Positions 8,291 through 16,186 of a DNA stretch of 64,000 bases are shown here, in pieces (within the stretch, counting starts at the first letter, position 1; every line of letters begins with the position of its first letter). This DNA comes from Terriglobales bacterium. Its GTDB lineage: Bacteria; Acidobacteriota; Terriglobia; Terriglobales; Acidobacteriaceae. The stretch lies in contig JAICXB010000003.1 of assembly GCA_025980765.1 (NCBI GenBank), positions 62,001-126,000 of the forward strand. Reading direction: 5' to 3'. The notes under the pieces are model-generated. The model searched no databases. It had not been told where the DNA came from and saw only the letters and a list, made by a program, of their open reading frames with translations. A program made the position numbers and the translations under genes.

Positions 8291-9271
8291 TCACTCCGCG
8301 AAGTCGCGGCGAAAGGCGTCGAGCAGTACTCTATCGCGGCGACGATCTGCCGCGGCGCTCACTGCCTGGCGAATGCGTTCGCTGTTCTTATGCACCGCCA
8401 ATGCAGTGACGATATTCGAGGCGGTTTCCACGCTGGCGCTGTCGAGTAGTGAAACCAGGAAGTTCAATGCGCCTTCATCGCGGGAAGTTGCCAATGCCAG
8501 CAGCAGTGTCTTGCGCAGTGGGCCGCGCACGGTTCGCTCCCACTTGTCTTTCAGCACATCAATCGCTTTCGGCAGGCGCGACGCTCCCAGCGCCAGAATC
8601 GCAGCCTCGCTGATTTCGCCGTCGCCGGCATCGATGTACCCGGCAACGAACTCGATGGAATGCTCGCGGTCCGCAGCCAGCAATCCGGAAAAACATTCGG
8701 CGATCACTTCGGGATCGGGATCGCCCACCAGCGCCTTGAGACGAAGCACCAACACGCCAGCGTCCTCGCCGTTGCTGGCCAGCGCGCGCGCCGCTCCCAC
8801 TCGCGCGGGAGCTTGCGAATCCACGAGCAAAGACACGACTTCTGCCAATGCCTGCGGATATCTCGTCCGGACCAGTCCCTGCGCGCAGATTCCCCGCAGG
8901 GCTGCCGCCACATCCACGGGTGGACCGAATGAGGCTTCCATCTGTACGTGGCGCATGCCTTGCGCATAAACCTCGGGCTCGCAGTAGTCCAGTTCGTAGA
9001 GGGCGGACGCGATCTCGGTGACAGCGGCGCAGCGCTTGTCCAGCCGCGCAGGATCCCGCATCAGCTTCTCAAATGCGAGTACCAATTCGGGAACCAGAGC
9101 GGACAGGCCCTGTTCACGCGCGATCTTCGCCGCTTTCGCGATCACCAGGTTGGAGCGGTTGCCAAGATAGGCGGTAAGCTCCTTTGCTAGGGCAGTGCTA
9201 TCGGTCGAGATCCTCAGCGCAGTTAATCGCTCGAGGGCTTGTTGGGTTGGATCGGATCTGGGAATGCGCAT
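8291..9271 (-). CDS. HEAT-repeat protein of unknown function
   Basis: This is a 326-residue, helix-rich protein built from HEAT-like repeats. Examples are PARVGAARALASNGEDAGVL, DPDPEVIAECFSGLLAADRE and GEISEAAILALGASRLPKAI, each ~30-35 residues with the usual Asp/Arg-Ala pattern. It has no signal peptide or membrane segment. HEAT arrays usually form protein-binding surfaces. Nothing in the sequence or context shows the partner. Confidence 0.8.
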   Translation of the reverse strand: MRIPRSDPTQQALERLTALRISTDSTALAKELTAYLGNRSNLVIAKAAKIAREQGLSALVPELVLAFEKLMRDPARLDKRCAAVTEIASALYELDYCEPEVYAQGMRHVQMEASFGPPVDVAAALRGICAQGLVRTRYPQALAEVVSLLVDSQAPARVGAARALASNGEDAGVLVLRLKALVGDPDPEVIAECFSGLLAADREHSIEFVAGYIDAGDGEISEAAILALGASRLPKAIDVLKDKWERTVRGPLRKTLLLALATSRDEGALNFLVSLLDSASVETASNIVTALAVHKNSERIRQAVSAAADRRRDRVLLDAFRRDFAE

Positions 9272-9433
9272 CGCCTGCGGAACTTACGTTTATGGGCCTC
9301 GTCGTGTACGGCTTTCAATAGATTCCGAAACGCATAAAATCGCTCTTCAAATCCCGTGGTTTGCTGTCGTATTCGGCGAGGAGCTTCACAATTGGATCCG
9401 AGCTATGCGGAGAAGCCAGTTGAATTAACTCCG

Positions 9434-9754
9434 TCACGATCTAACTACCTGAGCCTCGGCCAGCGGGCGGACCTCACGCTCGATACTGCGCTGAAGTTCG
9501 TCCTCGGCAACCTCGAGATCATGGCTCGCCTGCGCATTCAACCAGAAACGGGCAGTCGTGTTGAAATAACGGGCCAATCTCATCGCGGTGTCTGGCGTTA
9601 TGCTGCGGCGGCCATGCACGATTTCCGCAATTCTCGTGACCGGCACGTGAAGATCGAGGGCCAGTCTGTTCATGCTAAGGCCGAGAGGCCGCATGAAATC
9701 CTCGCGTAAGATTTCGCCTGGGTGAATGGGCGGAAGAAGTTTAGCTTTCGACAT
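9434..9754 (-). CDS. higA: HigA-family antitoxin (XRE/VapI type)
   Basis: This 106-residue protein begins PPIHPGEILREDFMRPLGLS, the hallmark of the HigA antitoxin family. A helix-turn-helix follows (RIAEIVHGRRSITPDTAMRL). I chose the ATG at 9754 because an upstream in-frame ATG would run back into higB. It lies 11 bp downstream of higB, so the toxin comes first, as is usual for higBA. It should bind the toxin and repress the operon. Confidence 0.93.
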   Translation of the reverse strand: MSKAKLLPPIHPGEILREDFMRPLGLSMNRLALDLHVPVTRIAEIVHGRRSITPDTAMRLARYFNTTARFWLNAQASHDLEVAEDELQRSIEREVRPLAEAQVVRS

Positions 9755-9765
9755 CGGATGACTCC

Positions 9766-10044
9766 CTAGTGGTAATCCACGATCTCGACATCGTAGGCGT
9801 CTCCGTCGCGCCAAACAAAGCAGATACGCCACTGGTCGTTGATCCGTATTGAATACTGCCCTTCGCGATTGCCCCTTAGCGCCTCCAGGCGGTTACCCGG
9901 CGGGGATCTCAGGTCTCGCAACTCTTCAGCAACGTCCAGTTGTCGAAGTTTTCGTTGTGCGACGCGCTCGATCGATCGAAAACGATTTACCGGCAACCGC
10001 TTATGCAATTGCTGCGCATCGCGCGAACGGAAAGATTTGATCAC
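9766..10044 (-). CDS. higB: HigB-family (RelE fold) toxin
   Basis: This 92-residue toxin has the HigB/RelE pattern MIKSFRSRDAQQLHKR, LRDLRSPPGNRLEALRG and GQYSIRINDQWRICFVW, ending in VEIVDYH. It is a ribosome-dependent mRNA interferase family. The start is GTG at 10044. It is the first gene of the higB-higA pair, and the region directly upstream (10045-10090) is AT-rich and fits a promoter. Confidence 0.93.
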   Translation of the reverse strand: MIKSFRSRDAQQLHKRLPVNRFRSIERVAQRKLRQLDVAEELRDLRSPPGNRLEALRGNREGQYSIRINDQWRICFVWRDGDAYDVEIVDYH

Positions 10045-10246
10045 ACGATGACACTTTATAACGAATTACGTTACATGTAAAGCGTTATGCTCTTCCATAG
10101 AACCAGCAGAGTTGCCTGAGCGGTCATGCGCCACGTTTCGCAGCCGAGGGCAGCTGTGCCAAACTGGTGCTGGCCGATACTCACGAAGCTCCGCCCACTA
10201 TCACAGGCTGTTCTGCTGCGGCTGTGTCACACTGGTGCCAAACTAC

Positions 10247-10474
10247 ATGCCCGACAAATCAGAAAAATCCGGCAAACAGAAGTGGGTTGGCGCCGAGAAG
10301 TACATCCAGCTTGGCGTGACTTTGCCGGCTGCGACCTTTATTGGCTGGATCATTGGCGTGCTCCTGGATCGCTGGCTGCACACGGGGTGGATCCAATTCG
10401 TGGGACTCGCATTTGGAATCGCGGCTGGCTTCGTGCAGCTGTTTCGCACTGCGCTGAGCGCGGGCGACGAGTAG
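10247..10474 (+). CDS. atpZ: AtpZ/AtpI-type small membrane protein of ATP synthase operon
   Basis: This small protein (75 residues) has two membrane helices: QLGVTLPAATFIGWIIGVLL with a following DRW, and WIQFVGLAFGIAAGFVQLF. That is the pattern of the AtpZ/AtpI accessory subunits placed at the head of F-ATPase operons. I chose the ATG at 10247 because the upstream frame does not look coding. Its stop TAG is followed at once by the next ATG. The role is probably rotor assembly or Mg2+ provision, by family analogy. Confidence 0.8.
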   Translation: MPDKSEKSGKQKWVGAEKYIQLGVTLPAATFIGWIIGVLLDRWLHTGWIQFVGLAFGIAAGFVQLFRTALSAGDE

Positions 10475-10921
10475 ATGAGCGGAGCCGGAGATCAGCAGGA
10501 CGAGCAGGTCGCTCCGCGCTCCGTTCCGGGGGAGGAGTTCTACTCTGGGGCTTATCGTCGCATTGTTCGTGATCTGCTCGTCCTGGTTCCCTGCTCCACC
10601 GTTCTCCTTTGGCTGAGCTTCAATCGAGCGTTTGCTATCGGATTTCTGGTGGGTGGCGGCGTTGCCATCTTCAACTTCGTAGTCTTGAAGCGGCTAATTA
10701 TCGCATTAGCCGATCGCGTGATCTCCAGCGCCGGACGCGAGCGTTCGTCGGGTTTGGCGCTGCGATTCGTGCTGCGCTACGTGCTAATTGCGGCAGTGGC
10801 CTATGCTATATTCAAAAGTTCTCCGATGAGCGCCTACGGCCTTCTGGCCGGGCTAGGCATACCTGGAATTGCAATCATGGTGGAAGCGGCGTACGAGGTG
10901 TATGTGTCGCTGAAGAATTGA
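10475..10921 (+). CDS. atpI: ATP synthase subunit I-like protein
   Basis: This 148-residue membrane protein has four hydrophobic segments, for example LLVLVPCSTVLLWLSF, AIGFLVGGGVAIFNFVVL and YVLIAAVAYAIF. It lies between atpZ and atpB and starts immediately after the atpZ stop. Size, topology and position fit the ATP synthase I chain, which aids c-ring assembly. Its stop codon lies inside the left arm of a repeat. Confidence 0.8.
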   Translation: MSGAGDQQDEQVAPRSVPGEEFYSGAYRRIVRDLLVLVPCSTVLLWLSFNRAFAIGFLVGGGVAIFNFVVLKRLIIALADRVISSAGRERSSGLALRFVLRYVLIAAVAYAIFKSSPMSAYGLLAGLGIPGIAIMVEAAYEVYVSLKN

Positions 10922-11008
10922 GTAATTTGGTAATCGGGTAATTGAGTAATTGAACATCAGTGGCGGATTCAAATTACTCAATTTCTCAATTGCCCAATTA
11001 CTCAATAT
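10916..11008. repeat. Inverted repeat, 'gtaattgagtaatt' family
   Basis: The left arm around 10916-10951 (gggtaattgagtaattgaa) pairs with the right arm around 10970-11008 (caattgcccaattactcaat). It lies between atpI and atpB and includes the atpI stop codon. A related element lies next to recR (15071-15154). Confidence 0.85.
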
Positions 11009-11018
11009 TTCTTAAGAA

Positions 11019-11789
11019 ATGAAAGAACAACTGTTTTTCACCCATTTTCTGAACCACTATTTCGGCGGAGTCGCTGCGCGATTTCTCGCGGCGCTGGGGG
11101 CACATCCGGTCGCGGCTGGAGAGAAGAGCGCGTTCCTGTTTACTTACAATCCGGCGGCCCCGATTACCGACTTCTTCGCCATGGAAATCCTTGTCGCCAT
11201 CATCCTGCTGGTGCTGTTTGTGCTCGTCCGCAGCCGCATCAGCGTTGATCGCCCGGGCGGCCTGCAGCATACCTTTGAGCTGACTGAGGAATTCATCAAT
11301 CAGCAGAGCGAAGAAATCATTGGCCATCGCAGCGACCACTTTGCGCCCTTCCTGGTGACGCTTGGCCTGTTCATCCTTTTGGGCAACCTGATTGGACTCG
11401 TCCCCGGGTTCCGGTCCCCGACCGGATTTGCCGTGGTTCCGCTGGGATGCGCGATCGTCACCTGGTTCTACTATCACTATCAGGGAATCAAGAAGCAGGG
11501 CCCATTGCACTACGCCAAGCACTTCATGGGGCCGGTGTGGTGGCTGGCTCCGCTGATGGTTCCCATCGAGATCATTGGACACTTCGCGCGCATGATGTCA
11601 TTGACCATTCGTCTTTTTGCCAATATTTATGCCGGCGATCTGGTCACGCTGGCTTTCTTTTCGTTAATTCCCATTCTGGTTCCCGTCATCTTTCTCGGCC
11701 TGCACATATTCGTTTCCTTGCTTCAGGCATACATCTTCGTGCTGCTGGCGACCGTGTACCTGGCCGGCGCAGTAGCGGAAGAGCATTGA
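11019..11789 (+). CDS. atpB: ATP synthase F0 subunit a
   Basis: This 256-residue protein forms the stator half-channels for ions. The key segment HFARMMSLTIRLFANIYAGDLV contains the conserved Arg of RLFAN that faces the c-ring carboxylate. The C-terminal helix with LHIFVSLLQAYIFVLLATVYL is also typical. Five to six membrane helices are visible. It is followed by atpE after a repeat-filled gap. Confidence 0.96.
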   Translation: MKEQLFFTHFLNHYFGGVAARFLAALGAHPVAAGEKSAFLFTYNPAAPITDFFAMEILVAIILLVLFVLVRSRISVDRPGGLQHTFELTEEFINQQSEEIIGHRSDHFAPFLVTLGLFILLGNLIGLVPGFRSPTGFAVVPLGCAIVTWFYYHYQGIKKQGPLHYAKHFMGPVWWLAPLMVPIEIIGHFARMMSLTIRLFANIYAGDLVTLAFFSLIPILVPVIFLGLHIFVSLLQAYIFVLLATVYLAGAVAEEH

Positions 11790-11800
11790 AATAGAGCGCG

Positions 11801-12009
11801 AGCTACTTAGCTGCTCGGCTAGAGCCCACGGCAAACGCAAGAGCAAACGCTCTACCACGGATTGCACGGATCTACACGGATCTCACGGATGAACATGGAT
11901 GAAACCAAAACCAGTCTGAATCCTTTCCATCCGTGCTTATCCGTGAAATCCGTGGTAAGGCTTTTGCATTTGCCGTTGGTTCTAGCGAGCAGCCAGTAGG
12001 CAGCAGCTA
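11801..12009. repeat. Composite nested inverted repeat, copy 1
   Basis: This fills most of the 326 bp atpB-atpE gap. The outer arms are agctgctcggctagagccc-like (from 11808) and tctagcgagcagcc plus cagcagcta (to 12009). The next layer is caaacgctctacc / gcttttgcatttg. The inner arms are accacggattgcacggat / atccgtgaaatccgtggt. The same architecture recurs after clpP (45415-45652). Confidence 0.85.
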
Positions 12010-12115
12010 AAACGTTCTCGCCAGGCGGTCCTGGCGGAAGTTGCAAGTGTGAGGGCGCCAGCTCGGTGAGCGTCAACCACCTCCTTGCAGCAATTCATAG
12101 TAAGGAGCAACACCA

Positions 12116-12436
12116 ATGCGGAAGTTCACGTTTTTGTTCATCGTTGTCGCCATTCTGTTTGTGGCGGCGCCACTGTGTGCGCAAACCGCGGCCGGATCCG
12201 ACGCTGCCGCTGCTGCGACTGCCTGGGCCGTTCCCCTGGCTGCCGGCATCGGCATGGGAATCGCTTCCGGACTGTGCGGCATCGGACAGGGCAAGGCCAC
12301 GGCCTCGGCAACCGAAGCGCTCGCGCGCAATCCCGGCGCACGCGCCGGAATTCAGCTCTTTCTCATTTTAGGATTGGCGCTGATCGAGTCGCTGGCCCTG
12401 TATGCGCTGGTCATCATTCTGGTGAAAGCAAAATAG
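12116..12436 (+). CDS. atpE: ATP synthase F0 subunit c with N-terminal signal-like segment
   Basis: This 106-residue proteolipid forms the rotor ring. A hydrophobic leader (residues 1-23, ending LCAQT) precedes two membrane helices joined by the polar loop [10 protein letters not shown]. The ion-carrying carboxylate is Glu91 in [11 protein letters not shown]. Gln58 in GIGQGKA lies 33 residues before Glu91, and Ser92 and Tyr96 are also present. These match Na+-ring ligand positions, but the usual Thr at position 93 is Leu. The F1 genes and subunit b do not follow, so the operon is split. No clear terminator is seen, only a weak GC stem before a T-rich run near 12460-12485. Confidence 0.94.
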   Translation: MRKFTFLFIVVAILFVAAPLCAQTAAGSDAAAAATAWAVPLAAGIGMGIASGLCGIGQGKATASATEALARNPGARAGIQLFLILGLALIESLALYALVIILVKAK

Positions 12437-12483
12437 TTTGGGTTCTTCACTTTTTGGCCTCGGCGCAAGCAGGGGCTTTTTCT

Positions 12484-12627
12484 TTTCACCACGGAGGCAC
12501 GGAGTCCACGGAGAAGAAAAATCAAAAAGATTTTTTTGATTTCTCCGTGTTCTCTGTGCCTCCGTGGTGAGGAAGGCTTTTTGTTGCGGCTCTGCCGCGC
12601 TGTGCTCTCTGTGTCCTCTGTGGTGAA
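12484..12627. repeat. 'accacggag' inverted repeat plus appended arm
   Basis: The left arm 12484-12515 pairs with the right arm 12538-12570. A further segment (ggaaggctttttgttgcgg, ctctgccgcgctgtgctc) ending at ctctgtggtga (12627) follows. The stretch 12557-12627 recurs in inverted orientation at 14284-14354, on the other side of the ABC transporter genes. Confidence 0.88.
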
Positions 12628-12665
12628 AGGGCCTTTCTGAATCCGCTGAGAATAGAATTCTTGCC

Positions 12666-13580
12666 ATGCCCGTTCTCGAATTCGAGCACATCAGCAAGCG
12701 CTATCGCTCGCTGTTTCGCGAGGAACGCTGGGCCTTGCGCGATTTCAGTTTGCTCCTCGAGGCGGGCGAGATCGTCGGGTTTCTTGGCCCGAATGGGGCG
12801 GGCAAAACTACCGCGATCAACATCGCCGTTGGACTGGTACATGCAACCAGCGGATCCGGAACGTTGCTGGGCAAAGAGTTTGGCGAGGTGAGCGCCCGCC
12901 GGCGCGTTGGGTTCCTGCCTGAGAGTCCGGCTTACTATCACCGCAATGCGCGCGCGACGCTGAAAATGTGCGGCGCGCTCAACGGACTGCGCGAGCCAGA
13001 GCTTTCGCGGCGCGCCTCGCAGTTGCTGGCAGCGGTAGGACTGGACGACGAGGCTGAGCGCAACGTCGGCAAGTTCTCTCGCGGGATGTTGCAACGCGTG
13101 GGGGTGGCGCAGGCGTTTATTAACGATCCCGATCTGCTGATCCTGGACGAGCCGACTTCGGCCCTCGATCCCATCTCGCGCCTGCATATACGACGACTCC
13201 TGCTGGACGCGCGCAACCGCGGCAAGAGCGTTTTCCTCAGCTCGCATCAGCTCTCGGAAATTGAATTGCTCTGCGATCGCATCTTTTTCGTGCAGGCGGG
13301 CCGCGTCGTTGCGGCTGGCAGCACCGGCGAACTGTTGCGATCGAGTGAAGCGTGCGAGATTACTGTCTCCAATACAAACGGGCTGCCCGCGTCGGCCGTC
13401 GACATCCAGCGGCAGGCAGATCAGACTACATTCACAATTCCCGTTTCGGAACAGCGCGCCGCCATCGAGCAGATTTGGGCGGCGGGAGGAACGCTCATCA
13501 GGGTTGCGCGCAAGACCAAATCTCTGGAAGAGGTTTTCATCGACGTAATGAACGGCAACAGCGGAGAGCGCACACCGTGA
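12666..13580 (+). CDS. ABC transporter ATP-binding protein
   Basis: This 304-residue ATPase has Walker A GPNGAGKTT (residues ~40-48), ABC signature FSRGMLQRVGVAQAF, Walker B LLILDEPTSALD and the H-loop FLSSHQLSE. It is of the CcmA/NatA-like exporter type with a C-terminal extension of ~90 residues after the nucleotide-binding domain. Its stop overlaps the permease start (GTGA). The pair probably exports a small molecule or peptide, with unknown substrate. Repeats flank it on both sides. Confidence 0.93.
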   Translation: MPVLEFEHISKRYRSLFREERWALRDFSLLLEAGEIVGFLGPNGAGKTTAINIAVGLVHATSGSGTLLGKEFGEVSARRRVGFLPESPAYYHRNARATLKMCGALNGLREPELSRRASQLLAAVGLDDEAERNVGKFSRGMLQRVGVAQAFINDPDLLILDEPTSALDPISRLHIRRLLLDARNRGKSVFLSSHQLSEIELLCDRIFFVQAGRVVAAGSTGELLRSSEACEITVSNTNGLPASAVDIQRQADQTTFTIPVSEQRAAIEQIWAAGGTLIRVARKTKSLEEVFIDVMNGNSGERTP

Positions 13581-14263
13581 GGGCCGTTCTGCTGCTGGCT
13601 GGGAGCTTCATCCGCCAGAACCGCTGGCTGATGCTGGCCTTTGTGGGCTGGCCGTTCCTGATGTCGGCATTTGAGTGGTCTCCTCACCATGCCGTCAACC
13701 TCGACGACGTAAACGCGATTGTTCAGCAGGAAGTCTTTTACGGGCTGGCAATTGCGGATTTTTTGGCCAGCGCCGCGATCTACAACGAAAAACGTTCGCG
13801 GCGAATTGCAGGCGTACTGTCGAAAGGCGTAAGCCGGGCACAGTACCTGCTGGGATTGATCGCGGGCAGCACGGTTTTTGGAGGCGTTTACTTCGTTGCC
13901 ATCGCCGTATCCGTGATGTGGTTGCTGGGGCCGTCCTCATCGGAATTACATCGCGTTGCGGTTCTCATCATCTGCGGGCTTGTGGCCAGCGGATGGGTTG
14001 CGGCACTCGCTGTGCTTTTCTCGGTCGTCCTGCACCCGATCCTGGCGGCGGCCATTGCTGGAATCATCGCGTTCGCGCCGCTGGCCATGACGGGTACTTC
14101 CATTTTTCTGCCGCTGACTGTCCTGGTTCGCGGGATGACTTCCCTTTCCGCTCGGAATTTCGAGTGGCCGTCGATCCTCATCGCATTGGTTGAAACAGCG
14201 ATTTTCGTATTGGTGAGCAGCCCGCTTTTCCAGCGCAGCGATGTTGCCGTGAACCTTGAATAG
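13577..14263 (+). CDS. ABC transporter permease
   Basis: This 228-residue membrane protein begins at a GTG that overlaps the stop of the ATPase gene (GTGA). About six membrane segments are visible, such as WLMLAFVGWPFLM, AIADFLASAAIYNE, GSTVFGGVYFVAIAVSVMWL and ILAAAIAGIIAFAPLAMT. It forms the membrane half of the exporter with the preceding ATPase. It matches ABC-2-type permeases in topology, but no substrate motif is seen. Confidence 0.85.
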   Translation: MRAVLLLAGSFIRQNRWLMLAFVGWPFLMSAFEWSPHHAVNLDDVNAIVQQEVFYGLAIADFLASAAIYNEKRSRRIAGVLSKGVSRAQYLLGLIAGSTVFGGVYFVAIAVSVMWLLGPSSSELHRVAVLIICGLVASGWVAALAVLFSVVLHPILAAAIAGIIAFAPLAMTGTSIFLPLTVLVRGMTSLSARNFEWPSILIALVETAIFVLVSSPLFQRSDVAVNLE

Positions 14264-14281
14264 CTACGAAATGGAGAAAAC

Positions 14282-14545
14282 CGCTTACCACTGAGGACAC
14301 GGAGGCGCACAGCGCGGCAGAGCCGCAACCAAAGCCTTTTTTTCACCACGGAGACACAGAGAACACGGAGAAATCAATAGAAAGTCTTCTGGAGTTTTCC
14401 TCTCCGTGGACTCCGTGCCTCCGTGGTGAACATTGATGTTGAAATTTGCTCAGTACAACAAGAATTGGCGAAATAGTAATACCGAGGAAACACAAACAAA
14501 ATGAAACTAATTTCAGATTTCCTCAGTGTTCTCTGTGGTAAGAAT
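14282..14545. repeat. Cluster of 'accacggag' repeats after the ABC permease
   Basis: This fills most of the 428 bp gap 14264-14691. The stretch 14284-14354 (taccactgaggacacggagg, then gcgcggcagagccgcaacc) is an inverted copy of 12557-12627. It runs into a standard inverted repeat with arms 14342-14373 and 14398-14430. A final half arm (cctcagtgttctctgtggta) ends at 14540 and can pair with the first. The remaining ~145 bp up to the response regulator contains tataat at 14605-14610 with no good -35. Confidence 0.85.
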
Positions 14546-14691
14546 TCTCCGGTGGCCAATGTGCGCCAGAATTGGGCTCTATCCGGGGGAATGGCGCCTT
14601 CCGTTATAATCGAACCTTGCTGTTCTGACGCGATTTCGTCATAACGCCTGCTTGCAGTCCGATGTTAGGGGGGCAGGATTCAGGAAAATAA

Positions 14692-15069
14692 ATGACTGAC
14701 AATAGCCGTAAGGAAAAACCCAGAGTTCTGGTGGTGGATGACGAGCGCGTGATCGCGGATACTCTGGCGATTATCCTGAACCAGAATGGTTTTGCCGCGA
14801 CTGCGGTTTACAGCGGCACGGGCGCCATCGACAAGGCGCGCAGCGACCGTCCCGACCTGATCATCAGCGACGTGATCATGGAAGACATGAACGGTATCGA
14901 CGCCGCCATCAACATCCGCCAGTTTCTTCCCAGCTGCAAGATTCTTCTCTTCTCCGGACAGGCCGCTACGGCCGATCTGCTGGAGAAAGCCCGAGCCCGC
15001 GGCCACGAATTCGAGATCCTCGCCAAGCCCGTCCACCCACAGGATTTGTTGGCGAAGCTAAGAGACTAA
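14692..15069 (+). CDS. Stand-alone response regulator receiver domain
   Basis: This 125-residue CheY-like receiver has acidic residues VVDDE (14-18), phosphoacceptor Asp60 in LIISDVIMEDMNG, and the conserved Lys in LAKPVHP. It carries no output domain and has no kinase neighbour. It differs from the receiver at 2410-2790 and is not a recent duplicate. Confidence 0.9.
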   Translation: MTDNSRKEKPRVLVVDDERVIADTLAIILNQNGFAATAVYSGTGAIDKARSDRPDLIISDVIMEDMNGIDAAINIRQFLPSCKILLFSGQAATADLLEKARARGHEFEILAKPVHPQDLLAKLRD

Positions 15070-15070
15070 G

Positions 15071-15154
15071 ACAATTTCGTAATTGTGTAATTTCGAAATT
15101 GGGTAATTTGAAAATCAACTACGAAATTTCGAAATTACACAATTACGAAATATT
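15071..15154. repeat. Inverted repeat, 'aatttcgtaattgtgtaatt' family
   Basis: The left arm caatttcgtaattgtgtaat (with atttcgaaatt) pairs with the right arm atttcgaaattacacaatt and acgaaat. The spacer is ~25 bp. It lies between two convergent genes and could serve both as a transcription end, although there is no T-run. Confidence 0.88.
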
Positions 15155-15753
15155 TAGAGTTCTCTTCTTCCTTCCAGCGCTTTGGCCATGGTGACTTCGT
15201 CGGCATATTCGATGTCGCTGCCGGCGGGGATGCCGGTGGCGATGCGGGTGAGTTTCACGGGAAAGCTTTTCAGCATGCGCGAGATGTAAACCGCTGTTGC
15301 TTCGCCTTCCACCGTAGGATTGGTGGCGATGATGAGCTCGTCGATCTCCCCGTGTTCTACCCGGCGCGTGAGGCTCGCCAGCCGGAGGTGCTCGGGGCCG
15401 ACTCCGTGCAGCGGCGAAAGGGCCCCGTGCAGCACGTGATAGATGCCGTTGTAGCTGCGCGTCTTTTCAATCGCAGCGATGTTAGTGGGCTCTTCCACCA
15501 CGCACACCAGCCGCAGGTTGCGTGTGGCGCTGCTGCAATAGACGCAGGGATCGACGTCAGTAATGTTGTTGCAGACGGAGCAGAGGTGGAGCTTCTCTTT
15601 GACTTGGCGGATGGCGTCGGCGAGGAGTTCGGCGTCTTCGTCGCTGGCGCGGAGGATGTGAAAGGCGAGCCGCTGCGCGCTCTTGCCGCCAATGCTGGGC
15701 AGCTTCTTCAGCTCTTCAATCAGCCGCGCCATTGGCTCTGCAAATTTTGACAA
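15154..15753 (-). CDS. recR: Recombination protein RecR
   Basis: RecR (199 residues) acts with RecFO in loading RecA. The N-terminal helix-hairpin-helix region ([20 protein letters not shown]) is followed by the four-cysteine zinc motif CSVC...CVYC and a TOPRIM domain with VVEEP and [15 protein letters not shown]. The last residues form the ATP-like Walker B-type end. It is third in the conserved dnaX-ybaB-recR order on the minus strand. Confidence 0.96.
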   Translation of the reverse strand: MSKFAEPMARLIEELKKLPSIGGKSAQRLAFHILRASDEDAELLADAIRQVKEKLHLCSVCNNITDVDPCVYCSSATRNLRLVCVVEEPTNIAAIEKTRSYNGIYHVLHGALSPLHGVGPEHLRLASLTRRVEHGEIDELIIATNPTVEGEATAVYISRMLKSFPVKLTRIATGIPAGSDIEYADEVTMAKALEGRREL

Positions 15754-15772
15754 GGGGGACCTCGTACTGCAG

Positions 15773-15843
15773 GGACAGAGTGGATTTAATGGACGGTGTG
15801 GACTTTGCGATTACGTCCACTTCGTCCACCAAGTCCATTCACA
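15773..15843. repeat. Inverted repeat, 'gtccac' family
   Basis: The left arm gtggatttaatggacggtg pairs imperfectly with the right arm cgtccaccaagtccattcac, around a short loop (ttgcgattac). It fills the recR-ybaB gap and reaches the ybaB stop codon. A single arm of the same type is at 3869-3905. Confidence 0.75.
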
Positions 15844-16144
15844 ACAGCCCTGGTAAATTCATTCCACCTAACATCCCACCAAGCGCCGACTGCATAGTGC
15901 TGTCGACCTTGCGCGCGGCTTCATTGACGGCGGCGGTGATGAGGTCTTGCAGCATCTCCACATCGCCGGACTTCACCGCTTCTGGCTCGATCTTCACGTT
16001 AAGGAGCTGCTTCTGCCCGTTCATCTTCACGGTTACGGTACCGCCGCCGGAGGAAGCTTCGACTACCGTGGCGCGCATCTTTTCTTGAATTTCCTGTGAG
16101 GCGCGTTGCGCCTGTGCCAGTAGATCTCGCGGGTTCAGTTCCAT
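15839..16144 (-). CDS. ybaB: YbaB/EbfC nucleoid-associated protein
   Basis: This 101-residue DNA-binding protein has the family pattern LLAQAQRASQEIQEKM at the N-terminus, ASSGGGTVTVKMNGQKQLLNVKIEP in the middle, and a C-terminal helix. It lies between dnaX and recR, the arrangement found in many bacteria. It forms dimers that coat DNA. Confidence 0.95.
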   Translation of the reverse strand: MELNPRDLLAQAQRASQEIQEKMRATVVEASSGGGTVTVKMNGQKQLLNVKIEPEAVKSGDVEMLQDLITAAVNEAARKVDSTMQSALGGMLGGMNLPGLL

Positions 16145-16186
16145 TCTGTGTCGCAGTTCTCTCTTTGTAAGAATTCTCTCACCGGC

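Noticed and set aside
10045-10246. tRNA-like stretch gagttgcctgagcggtc before atpZ
   Set aside because: It resembles a D-arm, but no matching anticodon or T-arm or acceptor stem could be found.
15071-15154. The aatttcgtaattgtg repeat as a standard terminator
   Set aside because: It can form a stem, but it is AT-rich and has no T-run. It is listed as a repeat only.
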